Positions 48,822 through 59,847 of a DNA stretch of 64,000 bases are shown here, in pieces (the stretch's first letter is position 1; each line of letters starts with the position of its first letter). Origin of the DNA: Pholis gunnellus (lineage: Eukaryota > Chordata > Actinopteri > Perciformes > Pholidae); NCBI GenBank assembly GCA_910591455.2, contig OU342818.1, forward strand, positions 19,245,321 to 19,309,320. The letters are read 5' to 3'. The notes under the pieces are model-generated. The model was not told the DNA's origin and did not search any database. It saw only the letters and a list, made by a program, of their open reading frames with translations. A program made the position numbers and the translations under genes.

Positions 48822-50371
48822 CTGTCTTGGCAGGAAGTACGGTGCGTCTGTCTCCGGCGGTTCAGAGGAATCTGGCGGACAGCATCTCGGGCCTCGGTGG
48901 CCTTGAAGTATGTGATGAGGGCTGTGAAGTCCATGTACAGGTTGGGGAACTCTTGTTAGGAAGGGCTCAATCACTGGATAGCTGTTTGTGAAACAGTGCC
49001 CGGAAACGCACAAGTGAGAAAATTCACAGATTAAATTTATAACAGTTTACTTTTTCAGGGTCCTTTAAGTTTTATTCTTCAATATTCCAGTCTCAAAAAT
49101 AAACAAATCTGCTGGTAAAAATTACCAAAATGACATTTTGGATGAACGACTACAGTGACAAATACATTGTGTTCCTGTGACATTACATGGCTATTGCTTA
49201 AAAAAGCCAAATAAAATACAATCAACAACGGGGTTAGATTTAGTGATTGTCTTAAGGATTGTAATATTAATCTTAAAACTATTATTTCTGAAAATTAGAT
49301 TTAAAATGGGAATAACTAGACAGATGATTTTCCTCCCAACACACCTGTGAATGTTATAGTCAGTCGGGACACACTTTTTCACAATTTGCAGCAGGTCGTC
49401 ATCTGCATCCCAACAGTGGATCACCAGAGGCTTTTGCATGGCCACAGCGAGACGTAGCTGACGCTCAAACACCTTCACAGTGAAGCAGAGAAAAAAAAGA
49501 ATTATTATCATCATCATTGCATTCCACATAAAAATATTGCTGACATCTTCCCAATGACAAAGGCCATTTTAGTTTAAGAGAAACACTTACTTTCTGTATT
49601 ACAAAGTTGTATTCAACTGAGACCGTACCTGTTTTTGAATTGATTTATTGGTGCAGTTTTTTGGGAGTAGTCCAGGCTAATCTCACCAAATGCCACAGCT
49701 TTGGAATGCCGCATGGCCATCATTATATCCCTTTCCTGGACACTTGAATAGTCTTTGGCAAAGTGGGGGTGGCACCCAAATGCTCCCCACACCATATCAT
49801 CAGCTAACAAGCCTTCCCACAGGGCCTCCCTCACCATGACCCTTGGGTTACAAAAGTTGGCAATGCAGCCTCTAAACTCAGGCGCAAAAGCTGCTCTTAT
49901 TGTCAGTTATAAAGCTCTCAAATGTTCCCCTGTAACCACGTTTTCCAAACAGCATGTCCAAATGGCAGTGCGAGTCGATGAAACCACCACGAAACTCCTC
50001 ATCTTTCAGCACAACAATCTGAAAGAAACGTAAACGAATAAAGGGGAAAAAATGACACCTCCCATTAGCTTTTTAATCCTCAGTGGTTTGATGAATTTTT
50101 GGTCGTCAATATATTTTAAGGGTGCAAGTTATACAAATGTTATGGTTGCTTTTAAAAATCAAATACAATTAAAGGATTAACTAAATGAACAAAAACTGTA
50201 TTAAATAACAGATTGCATGCAACTAAAACATTTGAAACTATATACAAGCAAATAAAACTAACAAAAGATAGATTTCAAGGTCTCAGTGAACTTACCCTTC
50301 GGCCTGTGTAAACATCGACAGACACCTGAAGGGGGGGGCCACTGTTTGGATGACTGGTCCATAGCTTTCTC
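48822..50371 (-). pseudogene. TATDN2-like (TatD family nuclease) pseudogene with introns
   Basis: Minus-strand exon remains: 50371-50296, 50018-49629, 49472-49345 and about 49000-48822. They contain FIDSHCHLDMLFGKRGYRGT, MVWGAFGCHPHFAKDYS, AVAFGEISLDY, AVAMQKPLVIHCWDADDDLL and TDAPYFLPRQ, the metal-binding motif series of TatD deoxyribonucleases and specifically of the TATDN2 type. Lesions: an extra T in a T-run (about 49889, SSF/CA-stop), a base lost in an A-run (about 49660, YSQK), a base change at FLT/RVP, about eight bases missing before ETDAP, GEIG changed to GEIS, Arg to Trp in HCRDAD, and a missing AG acceptor before the last exon. Introns are kept, so it is a duplicated, not retroposed, copy. 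TatD proteins are metal-dependent DNases; this copy should be inactive. Confidence 0.8.
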
Positions 50372-50471
50372 CTGTTAGCGATGGTGCAAATGTTCAAATA
50401 AATCAGTTATCTCTTTACAAGAAGTAAACATAAAGCAAGAAATAGAACATTTGAGACTCAACCAAAGCAGC

Positions 50472-50711
50472 TTATAACAGACTTTTTAAGTCGGTTTTAA
50501 AGTAGCTGATAAAGTTGCAGTTCCTGACATCGTCAGGCAGTGTGTTACACTGATATGTGGCTTTTATAGAAAAACGTGATTGGCCAAATGGAGTACAATT
50601 TCGTATGGAGAATATTCTTGAGGATGTAATATAATTTACTGAGCGAGTACACACAAAGTAACATAGTGGTGGAGGGGCTAAACCATTAGAAATTGTATAA
50701 ACCACACACAA
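50472..50711 (-). mobile_element. L2/Rex1-like LINE reverse-transcriptase C-terminal fragment
   Basis: 79 codons: VVYTISNGLAPPPLCYFV, then FGQSRFSIKATYQCNTLPDD and SYFKTDLKSLL, the conserved C-terminal end of ORF2 in this LINE class. The 5' remainder is absent. Confidence 0.7.
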
Positions 50712-51194
50712 ATTGAAATTAATTTTAAAATCTCAAAGCTTAGTAAATAAATCGTATTTGTCCAGTATCCTACAGTGACTGTTTTGTAGCATATTATACT
50801 GAATATCTTTGTGTTTTGTACTGACGAAACAAGACATTCAAGAACATTACTTTACAATTTGAGAAACTGAGAAGAAAAACTTGTCAGTATTTTTTTAACC
50901 TGTCATTTTATTGATCTAACGATTAATATCGTAATAAAATAGTACATAGGCGTGGTAGTTTACTGGTGAGACCATTGTGGTTATTAACGTAATTCGCGGT
51001 GTATTCACAGTATTTAACGTGCCACACGTCGGCAGGTTTACTACAGCTGTATGAGCCAGAAATAAACAGAAAGCTGTGATTTAACTGCAATAAACGGACA
51101 AAAAGGGACGCAGAAATAACTGCATTATGATTACAAACTATTTTAATCCATTTCCTGCATTTGCAGCAGCTCTCTGTCCTTCCTCCTTCAAAAC

Positions 51195-51665
51195 AACGGA
51201 GTTTCTCTGAGATTCTATGACGAAGGAATAATAATTTCAGTTTTGGCCAATGGGGGCGGATCACAGTTTTCGATTATTTTATTGGCTTAAAATTCTGTCA
51301 AACAACTCAAATAACGAATCACTACACTGCCCAGACTCTTCCGGGTTCAAATCTGTGAGAATTGCGCAAATCGGCCAATCACAGGCTGTGTTAGGTTCAG
51401 ATACATCCAGTAAAACTGAAATTCTGACGAAAATTAGCTTGTGCTTAGCAGTGCTTTTTCTTTCAGGCGAATCTGAACATTTTGAATTTGAGCTGTGTGT
51501 TATATTCATTCAGCATTAATCAGTAACATATACACTGATATGTACATATATGAACAAACTATCACGAGTGTTAGTGTTATAATTCCATTGAAATTATTCA
51601 AATAGACCTTGTAGTTAGCGAGATAAGCCCCTTTCAGTACAGGTAGGACATTTTCGAGCAGAGGT
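51195..51665 (+). repeat. Dispersed repeat, copy 1
   Basis: From ACTCCGTT... through 'CTGCCCAGACTCTTCCGGGT' and 'ATTGCGCAAATCGGCCAATC' to 'GACCTTGTAGTTAGCGAGAT' this matches the reverse complement of 59848-60668. To its left, 51021-51130 matches the inside of the Harbinger MITE (42091-42200). Probably parts of a larger non-autonomous transposon family. Confidence 0.75.
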
Positions 51666-52047
51666 CTCAAAATAGGCTTAGGGTTTAAGTGGGATACTTT
51701 CAGTTCGAATAAAAATTTGGAAAATATATATATATTTTTTAAATATGTGGTTTTGCCACCTGTCAGTTAAAAAATACTGTAAAAAACTATTTAAAACACT
51801 ATGAAAAGTTGGTTCTCTACATTGTTCCAGACACAAAAATATGCATTACATCCATTTTGAAGATAATTTTTTTAATTACCTTTTTAGAAGCCTTATTTGT
51901 CAATGACCCATACCCGATAACAAATACTTCTCATCAAAATATATTAAAGTACAACAATACATGGCAAATTCATGTACTCTCATAAAACGAAAAAAGTTAT
52001 CATTGGGAGACTCAAAAAAAGGCTCTAAAATTAGTGAAAAATTAGGG

Positions 52048-52146
52048 AATCCATCCATCCATCTATTTTCCTCCGCTTATCCGGGGTCGGTTCGCGGTGG
52101 CAGCAGGCCAAGCAGGCTGACCCAGACTTCCCTCTCGCCCGCAACA
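52048..52146 (-). mobile_element. RTE/Rex3-like LINE 3' end
   Basis: 'CCATCCATCCATCTATTTTCCTCCGCTTATCCGGGGTCGG' followed by 'GTGGCAGCAGGCCAAGCAGG' and 'CCCAGACTTCCCTCTC' is the signature 3' end of this fish retroposon, in minus orientation and only 100 bp long. Confidence 0.85.
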
Positions 52147-52154
52147 TAATTACC

Positions 52155-52262
52155 TAAAACGAAGGAAGGTGTTGATACTTTCAACCAGATGTGTGCTCAC
52201 TACGGCTGTGGAAGAAAAACCAAGAGGTGGCCACTGTGTGTGCTCTATGGCATGATGAGTTG
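52155..52262 (+). pseudogene. piggyBac transposase fragment, inverted relative to the main copy
   Basis: 'CGAAGGAAGGTGTTGATACT' to 'CTCTATGGCATGATGA' repeats, in opposite orientation, the segment 52983-52876 of the piggyBac copy next door with only a few differences (including one TG fewer). Confidence 0.8.
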
Positions 52263-52533
52263 GGGAATCGTTAACGAAAAAAAAAAATGGAGCTGGGAAC
52301 CTGTTTTTTGGTCCACCCATTCCTGGGACATGTGAGCCTTGTCCGGTGAAGGCAGTCTCCCTGCATCACTGACAACTCTGGGAGAGATAAACTAAAATTA
52401 GCCTTTTTTTGAGAGGAGAAAAATTATGAGCATGACCATATGAATTCCCTTGGAAATATTTATTCATAACCATTACACTAAATAAAGATTACGTGCAAAT
52501 TCCAGGACCACTCTAATTTACCTTATGCCTTAC

Positions 52534-53480
52534 GTACAGTAGTAGTGGCGAGGGCACACCGGTCGACGGCAGACATGACACCTGTGTCGTGTCTTCCTGT
52601 CTGAGCCTCTTGGGCAGTCAGCACACCTCACTAAGGGACCTCTGCTTTCATTTGCCACTGGTCCTGCCTCGCCTGCAGGAGTGCCAGGAGTAGGGATGTC
52701 GCACACGCTACAGATGAGGATTCTGAGCTGATGTGACAGATTTGAAGAGGGGAGCCTCTGCTCTGCCCATGGCTTGATGAGTGCCAGTGCAAAAGCCTGC
52801 ATATACTGCCTCCTCTTCATTTGGTTGTCACCTCTCTTCATGGCATTCTCCTTGTGTATTATCCACGAGTTTATCACACCAACGTTCATCATGCCATAGA
52901 ACACACACACAGTGGCCACCTCTTGGTTTTTCTTCCACAGCCGTAGTGAGCACACATCTGGTTGAAAGTATCGACACCTTCCTTCGTTTGGTTGTAAAAT
53001 TCGATCACTTCAGGCTTGTTATGCTTGGTTGTGTTGCATGGATGACAGGAGCAGTTTTTGAAGTTGTGTTAGGAAGGAAGCACACCAAAGTTAGTTATTG
53101 GGTGAAAAGAAAAGCACTGGAGCCTGGCAAGAGATTTTCTTTATCTTTCATCACATGTGGGATCTCCCTTTAGTTTGCTTTCACCGTCCCCACAAGGGTC
53201 ATGCCACAGTTCTCCAGCAGGTCAATCACCAGTGGCACAGAGGTGAACCAATTATCAGTGGGCACATTCCTGTCCGTCTGGTGATATTGCTTGGTCAGCT
53301 CCTTGGTGAAATAATGGCCATGACTTTGGCCACCCTGTGGTTGTGTCACCTGCTTCCCCAGGTATGGTATCCCTGCCAGCAGGTACTTGCTGTGGAAATC
53401 ATTGGCAAGGACCAGCTTGATTGCATATACTGTCGAGGGGAGACCTTTTCAGGGGAGAGCCAGGCCGCTGGACTTCTGCT
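52534..53480 (-). pseudogene. piggyBac-type (PGBD4-like) transposase, decayed
   Basis: Minus strand reads KLVLANDFHSKYLLAGIPYL, RNVPTDNWFTSVPLVIDLL (its Asp is the third catalytic Asp of piggyBac enzymes), CGMTLVGTVKAN, VFYGMMNVGVINSWIIHKEN, QYMQAFALALIKPWAEQRL and a C-terminal cysteine-rich zinc region (CADCPRGSDRKTRHRCHVC, RRPVCPRHYYCT). Two in-frame stops (after TVKAN and after FLFTQ), one frameshift near 52960 and loss of the N-terminal half make it non-functional. An AATAAA on this strand lies at 52461-52456. No TTAA-flanked ends were identified. Confidence 0.85.
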
Positions 53481-53559
53481 GCTGCTAACTTTCTGCAGCA
53501 AAGTCCCACCAAAAATGAACTGGATCCGTCTTACAATCAAAAAGTATTTAATTAACATG

Positions 53560-54997
53560 AGAAGCTAGAACAGTTGCAGACAGAATTACTCTATCGATAT
53601 CAATATGTCCCTTGGGGCTGAGTCCTCACTTGCCCCACCTAATCGGCCAGCCCAGCTGGTCAACTCCCGAGTGGTAACGGCGCGAACAGAACCCAAAACT
53701 CTCTGCAACTATCCTATATTTAAAAGTCTCTGTCCGAATGTTTAAATGTCCAGTATCAGCCTCTGTGATTGGCCAAAATACAATAAACCCCTAATGGCTT
53801 TGGCCAGTTATCAGCTCAGTGTTTGGTTGAAGTCGTCCGGACTCCTCCTGCTCTGTTGGTCATCTGTCCAGCTCCTCTGTGTCCCCTTTGATGTCCCCTT
53901 TGATGTCTCTGGTCCTCGACCTATTCCCTTATATGGTCGTGAAGAGCCTGTCCTCTGCATTCCTCACTGACCCTATCTCCCCTGATCTCTCTGCCTCATG
54001 GCTCAGAACCCCCTAACCTATGTGACTGTACTTTGGTTCAATACTTCCAATGATTATGTTAAAGACTCCTACAAGTAAACTTATTGCAAACATATAATAT
54101 CTTCTATAAGTAAACATCCTGTAAACCTATATTACATTTCATAAGTAAATATATTGTGACTCTTAACATAATTTACATTCTCATCATTGTGACAATTTTA
54201 TTCACCACTAGGGGTGTTATTAACTCTACTAAATAATGCTTTTAATAATTAAATTCTCCACAATACCGACATCTTGAGAATTCCCTCAGCAGGCAGAACT
54301 CCCACACCCACAGGGGCCTCTACCCTGGCGTGTGTGTGTGCGAAGATGATACGTCCCTGTGCAGGATGAGGTCAAATCCTCATCGGAAAGTATAAAGAAA
54401 CAAGGGAAATGTTAGAACAGGGCTCACAACCACTGAGAGGAGAGATACGTATACCGAGCCCTGACTTTGTGTCTATTGCTAGCAAGGGCGTAGGTTTGGT
54501 CTCAGCATTGGTAGGGACACTGCCAGCCCCCCCCCCCCGCCATATAAAAAGAATTAATTGATATTATGTTGAACAGGCAAACTTTATGTAACTTGGAACT
54601 GATTTAAACAAAACGGTAATAAAACCTTAGTTTAAATACAAAACAGTATTCTGCACCAAATAAATAATAATAATAATAAATAGGTGAATAAAAACGTTCT
54701 GCTAAAATACCAATATACAGTAACAGTATATTCTATATCCAAAATATATATAAAAAACTTTTCTCAGTTGTGCAGCCAAAAAAGACAACACAAATTAAAA
54801 TTGTTTAAATAAATCTATTCTGCAGCACTTAGGCAATAAATAAAGTGCTTTCCTCCTTTATGCAATTATTAGTAGTGCTGGGCAACAATTACCATTTGTA
54901 ATTGCGATTAATCGCATTGTTATGGCGAAGTTCAATAATGAATTCAAAAGTAGTGTATTGCGCACTCTTATTTTAAAAATACTACTATGAACAAAAG
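53560..54997. other. Unassigned sequence
   Basis: CT-rich segment 53580-54020 (with a duplicated GTCCCCTTTGAT) could be an LTR or promoter region but has no defined ends. 'GCAAGGGCGTAGGTTTGG' (54483) and 'GTGCTGGGCAACAATTA' (54876) resemble transposon termini seen widely in fish; partners not found. Poly(C) at 54528-54539. Confidence 0.35.
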
Positions 54998-55396
54998 TGT
55001 CACGATTAGGCTTTGCTTCTGTGTTCTGTGTGTCTTTGTGTAGCTCCACACCCTCCTCACTCTACCTGTCAGTCAAATTCCCTTCACCTGCCTCTGATCA
55101 TTAATCAAGCTCTTCCCCCTCATCAGCACAACTCCCCTCACCTGTTCAAACCTCTACATAAACTCCTGCCCCGCAGTCACTCCCTGCCAGATCATTGCTT
55201 CATGTCTCCCGCCCGTTTTGCTCGTCCTGGTCCCGGTTTCCCTGTCTGCCTACCCTTTTTCGGTTCTGCTGGATTTGTCCTCTTGTCTCGTCCCTGGATC
55301 CCCTGCTTTGTCCTGTATTGATTTCGTGTAATTAAATATCTGTTGCAAGCTACTCTGCCTGGCCTGCGTCTGAGTCCTCCACCATGCCCCGTGACA
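54998..55396 (+). mobile_element. Solo LTR-like repeat, 399 bp
   Basis: Starts TGTCACG and ends CGTGACA, a perfect 7-bp terminal inversion of the TG...CA type. Inside are CACCTG-rich sequence, ACATAAAC, 'CAGTCACTCCCTGCCAGATC' (a likely start-site region shared with 16983-17219) and an ATTAAA signal near 55335. No matching 5-bp target duplication is visible (AAAAG against ATAAC), so boundaries or age are uncertain. No internal retroelement genes nearby. Confidence 0.6.
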
Positions 55397-55532
55397 ATAA
55401 CATTTGGTTTGCAAACACTTTAAACAAATAAGGTTATTTTTAACAGCAGGATTCTCTTCACACAGTAGCAGTTCTATCTCTTCACTCTCTGTGCTCAGTG
55501 TGTGACGTCATAAAACACACTGGTTTTTTTCT

Positions 55533-58245
55533 TCATACACCACAGCAAATAGTTGCATTCTCCTGAGCAGACTGGACTTTAACATCATGGATGTCTCTTG
55601 TTCTAAGTTGGAAAGCACCTGATTTGACATCCTTAGTCCGAAATTCTGATTTATCTCCAGTACAAAACCTGTATATTGACCTATCAGAAAGACTCTCAAC
55701 AAATCCACCTATCCCATGGGTTCCAAGATTGTCAGCTATTACACACTGGACACCTTTAACAAACTGACCAAGTTGAGAAATAAAGACACCGTGCTGTTCT
55801 AATATACTCAAGTCTTGCAAGAGAGGCTCCATCACTTTCTCATAGCCATAGGCCTTGATATAATCAGATTTGCATAGAACAGCTAAATAGATTGAGCTCA
55901 GTGTTGACACCACAGAGTTTGTGCCAAGAGGGTTACAAATCTCAAAATCATCTACATAAAGATGAACTGCTATTCTCAAACCTTCACATGACATAAAAAG
56001 GTTTTGTTTATAGTACTCACCGTCTCTTATTGTACTGTACTCTTGGGGAGACAATAGCTGGTCTTGTATTGTTGGAGTTTTAAGATGTTCAATGACCCCT
56101 TTATGAGAGAGCAAAGATTGTAACAGAGGAATGTATTGATATGTCCTATTCCTCTGGGCATCTAGAATGTACTCAACCGGCTCTAAAACACCAAAATGAG
56201 AAGTATAGTACTACGTTTTATGCAGTAGCAGGAGGGCCATCCGTTGCATAGCTATTCCCAACGGATTAGATTTGCATAGAACAGTGGAAAGCTCATCAAC
56301 TACTTTGTTGAAAAAAAAAAGTACCGATACCACACTGTTAACATATCTTACAAGTAAGTCATTATTTTAAAACCGTAGTCAAGTATGTTATAAATAAAAT
56401 GTACATAAAGTACTAAAACTACTTTACTACGTTGACACAATACACATCTATGAACGACCAAACTCCCAACTTTTTTTAACAGCGTGTGTCGGCAATGTTA
56501 TAGAGTTGGAGCATGCATTAACAACAGGAAAGCATATGGTGTGTGTACCATAGCGCACTCCACAATCGTGGTCGAATTCAATTTGAAGCTTAAATTGCTC
56601 TTTCTCTGTTGAGGTGATGGGGACATGTGCCTGTCCAGTAAGCCATTGAAGGAAGCAACTGACATTGACCTTGTGTTTCTCCTTAATCTCATCACAATCA
56701 GTCTCCAGTCCTTCCCTCCAGTCCACATCCAACTTCAAGATCACGCTCCATTTTGTTTTACGTTAGTCCTCCTCTCTTCTTCCTCTGTAACAAGTTAGCA
56801 TTTAAAGAAATCGGTACAGAGAGATGCACAACTTTACCTAAGCAATGTTAATAAAATTGCGTTATTTATAAATGCTACTTTTGTAAAGTATGTGGATATT
56901 TTCAAGAAGAGGCATTCCAGTTTCATTTTAAAATTGTGTATTGGCAAAACTTTTAAATGTGATTGTTCCTCTAACCCCTATATGTTTTGTCCTATATAGT
57001 CTTGCCCCTATGTGGAGTTCGGGTGCTTTACAACAGACTCGCAGCCTTTCCTAAAAGAAATCCAGAAGGAGCTGATGGTTCACTATTGCTTTTCATTTAT
57101 TGCAACATAGACAAAAAAGGGAACATAGATGCTGTTGTTTGAATGTCTTTGGGTTTTCTGCTGCTGCATTGCTGATGCCTTTCAATCAGCCGCGCTGTCA
57201 CAGGCTGAGGCCGAGGTCAAAAACGATATCGCCGTCACCCGCTTTCTCCACCTCCCTATGCGCCATAACCCCCATCTTATAGGTTGCCCTCCTCACCTGT
57301 GGGCGGGCACACTTGCTTTCAACAAAAATAAAAGAAAAAAATCAGTAATTAAAATACATAGTCATGAACTCATATGTGGCTCCTACAAATTGTTTCATTC
57401 TCAAGAGAACTATCTGAGCTCCACATGATTAAAAGTTCTCAAACAGAGTGAGATCGCACACAAGTGTAAGACATTTCCATGACTGAAATAAAAATAAAGA
57501 GTGTTTTATTCTTAGACAAAAAGATTCAGGGCAACAGTATCGGTATCTTCAATGCTCTGGATGAAATCTTGCAAGAAGTTCACAATCTTTGATTCCCTCT
57601 GGCGTCTCAGCGAGCCCAGCTCACTGAAGATTGGGAACATGGATCCTATCAGGAACTCAGAATTCAGCTTAGGAGGAGGAAAAAAAACATTAAAAAGACC
57701 TGGGCAAACTTCTCCTTTATGTCTTGAGACAACTCCTGTTGGTCCTCTTCCATAGACTCAGGATCATCCTCCACATAGGTCTCATCCTGAGCAACAGTTG
57801 GATCAGGGCGTTTTTCTAAGACTTCAGTTTTAAAGTCCTGAGGTGAATGTGAAGCGTGTTTCCTGTGTCTATGAGGAGCAAAGGTGGAATAAATGTTGGT
57901 CCTAAAGTTGCAGTTTTTAAAGACACATGCAACTACTTCAAACTTCCTTAAGTGGCTGCCAAGATGCTCAAAATATTGCCTCTCTGAATTAAAAAAACAG
58001 AACAGCACAGCAGACAACTGAATGAAAGAACTTCTCTTCGTGTCACCAACTCCACATGCTGTCGAGACCAATGGGTCCGGAGGGCATTAAATGTTTTGAA
58101 CGAACAAGGGCAATCGGTGTGAAGACAAGGGACTGATTGGCTGCGGCCACCATTTCCATGCTTTAGTCTGTAGTGTTTTAATAATCCTATCCTTTTGTAT
58201 GATTCAAAGCTACATATTTTACACATCCATCGCATGTTGTAGCAC
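55533..58245 (-). pseudogene. Fish multi-copy zinc-finger/transposase-like gene, broken into pieces
   Basis: Minus strand in order: an acceptor at 58246 and ATG (58235) open MRWMCKICSFESYKRIGLL and DCPCSFKTFNALRTHWSRQH. After a frame change in a T7 run (about 57990) come ERQYFEHLGSHLRKFEV, CVFKNCNFRTNIYSTFA and an acidic linker to about 57690. A separate open piece at 56114-55533 carries LRIAVHLYVDDFEICNPLGT, LSSIYLAVLCKSDYIKAYGY, QCVIADNLGTHGIGGFVES and IYRFCTGDKSEF. These blocks belong, from memory, to a large fish-specific family with N-terminal C2H2 fingers and a transposase-like body (D-rich DDFE and ADNLG motifs). The section between 57660 and 56114 is replaced by other sequence. A second degraded copy is at 19941-20440. 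Confidence 0.7.
56448..56744 (-). CDS. C-terminal fragment of a G2E3-like HECT ubiquitin ligase
   Basis: Minus strand 98-codon frame: FLQWLTGQAHVPITSTEKEQ, IEFDHDCGVRYGTHTICFP, VVNACSNSITLPTHAVKKSW. This matches the end of the HECT domain in a G2E3-like family expanded in fish. The Cys in ACSN, followed by SITLP, corresponds to the catalytic Cys preceding the L-P-x-Y of HECT ligases. Only the final part of the C-lobe is visible and it is embedded within the transposase-like gene remains, so it is likely a fragment. Confidence 0.6.
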   Translation of the reverse strand: MILKLDVDWREGLETDCDEIKEKHKVNVSCFLQWLTGQAHVPITSTEKEQFKLQIEFDHDCGVRYGTHTICFPVVNACSNSITLPTHAVKKSWEFGRS

Positions 58246-58299
58246 CTGGAAAATAAATTAAACGTGTAAAGATCTCAAAACTAAACCACGTTACTGTAA

Positions 58300-59847
58300 C
58301 TCAAAATGTATGTCAAGTTAAACCTATAACAGTACTAATTTGACTTTACCTTGAGTATGTTGAGACCTTGAGACCAACTTGCTCAGTGTCAACATCCTTT
58401 AATAATCTGTGAAATATATAGAACAATTATATTAAAACACATAACAGTAAATCTGAATTTGGCTTATATCTTCATATTAATACCATGCTTTATCCCCACA
58501 CAAAAAAACAGCACATAAACAAGTCGACATAACTTTAATACTGAGATAAATGTCTGAGTCTATTAGTCAACAAACAAAGTTGTCAATATTGATTATTGCA
58601 AAATTGTACATGCAGATTAACCAACATTTTAAAATATCATTGTTTGGAGCAATAGCAATTTCATATGTAAATCCATTATCACATACTTATTTCAATCAGC
58701 AATAATTGGGAGATTAAATTTCAGCAAAATCAACAACCAGATGTGGCTCCCATTTCCAGATTAAAATCAAATATTGAAAATGACAATACAAATGTTGTGT
58801 TATGTTACCTGCATGGAGTCAGGAGTCTTGCTTTATTGGTGTAATTTGCTGCTACTGTACACAGAGTGCACTGTTACTCAGTGTGTAAGACTGCGGTAAC
58901 CTACTGTTGATGTCTAATAAAGAAAAACTATTTTTACTAAATATTGTAGTGATACATCATTAAAATATAAGAAACTCACAACAATATTGAGTTTGAGAGG
59001 CATATAAAGAGTGCGTGTGTTTAAAGTGTATTAAACTCACTCTAAAGTCTCTAATTCCACCACATATGGGATATTTTTTAGGGCATGACCAGAGTGTGCT
59101 TGTTGCTGCTCAACTATGACTCCCTGTCACATTTTCCTCATTCAACCTCTGCTGCACTTGAGGATGTCTAAGAGAAAGCTGCTGTGTGCATGACTCAGCA
59201 CAGCACCTGTGTGGCAGAAGTGGGCTTCACTTAACCGGAGTAATTCGCCCCCCACCTCCGGTGTGCGAGTTTAACTTCGGACATTCATGTTATGCTAACG
59301 ATACTCTAAAAGAAAAGGCAGCCAGTGTTTGACAATATTGTCGATATTACGGTTACTGTATTATATACCTATTCGCTCAAGTTTGTTGTATTATTGAGAA
59401 GCACTTAGTAATGTCTGTTTCACGATTAGTAGCCTACATTAAGAGATTATTTTCTGTCTGGTTTAGTGTTAGTTTAGAATACATAAAGTTCAAGGGTTTG
59501 ACATGATCACTTGTTCCATTCAAACGAGATTGGAAATAGTTTTTTTTATGTCACCAGTCAAATATTTCCGTAATAAAGATGGATCATTAGTCGTAATGCT
59601 GTCCAAATCCTAAATGAATGCTCCAACAATCCTCTCTATCATAATGTTTTCACAGACACCTTAACCCTGCGTGTAGTTATTCAATTTCGGTCCCTCCAGT
59701 AACTAAACGACAGTTACCAGTCATGTCTAATCTGGATGAATGTGTGCTGCACAGTGTAGAGTATCGTTAGCATAACATGAATGTCCGAAGTCTTTAATAT
59801 GAATTATGATCGATGGTGGATAGCATACATCAATTGAATCACAAGTT
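58300..59847. other. Upstream of the transposase-like gene
   Basis: Possible untranslated exons on the minus strand: a donor at 58345-58350 (CTCAAG/GTAAAG) and one at 58804-58809 (CATGCAG/GTAACA). The rest is AT-rich and unassigned. Confidence 0.3.

Noticed and set aside
52781..53568. Plus-strand frames of 130 and 156 codons
   Set aside because: They are antisense to the piggyBac transposase remains on the minus strand.
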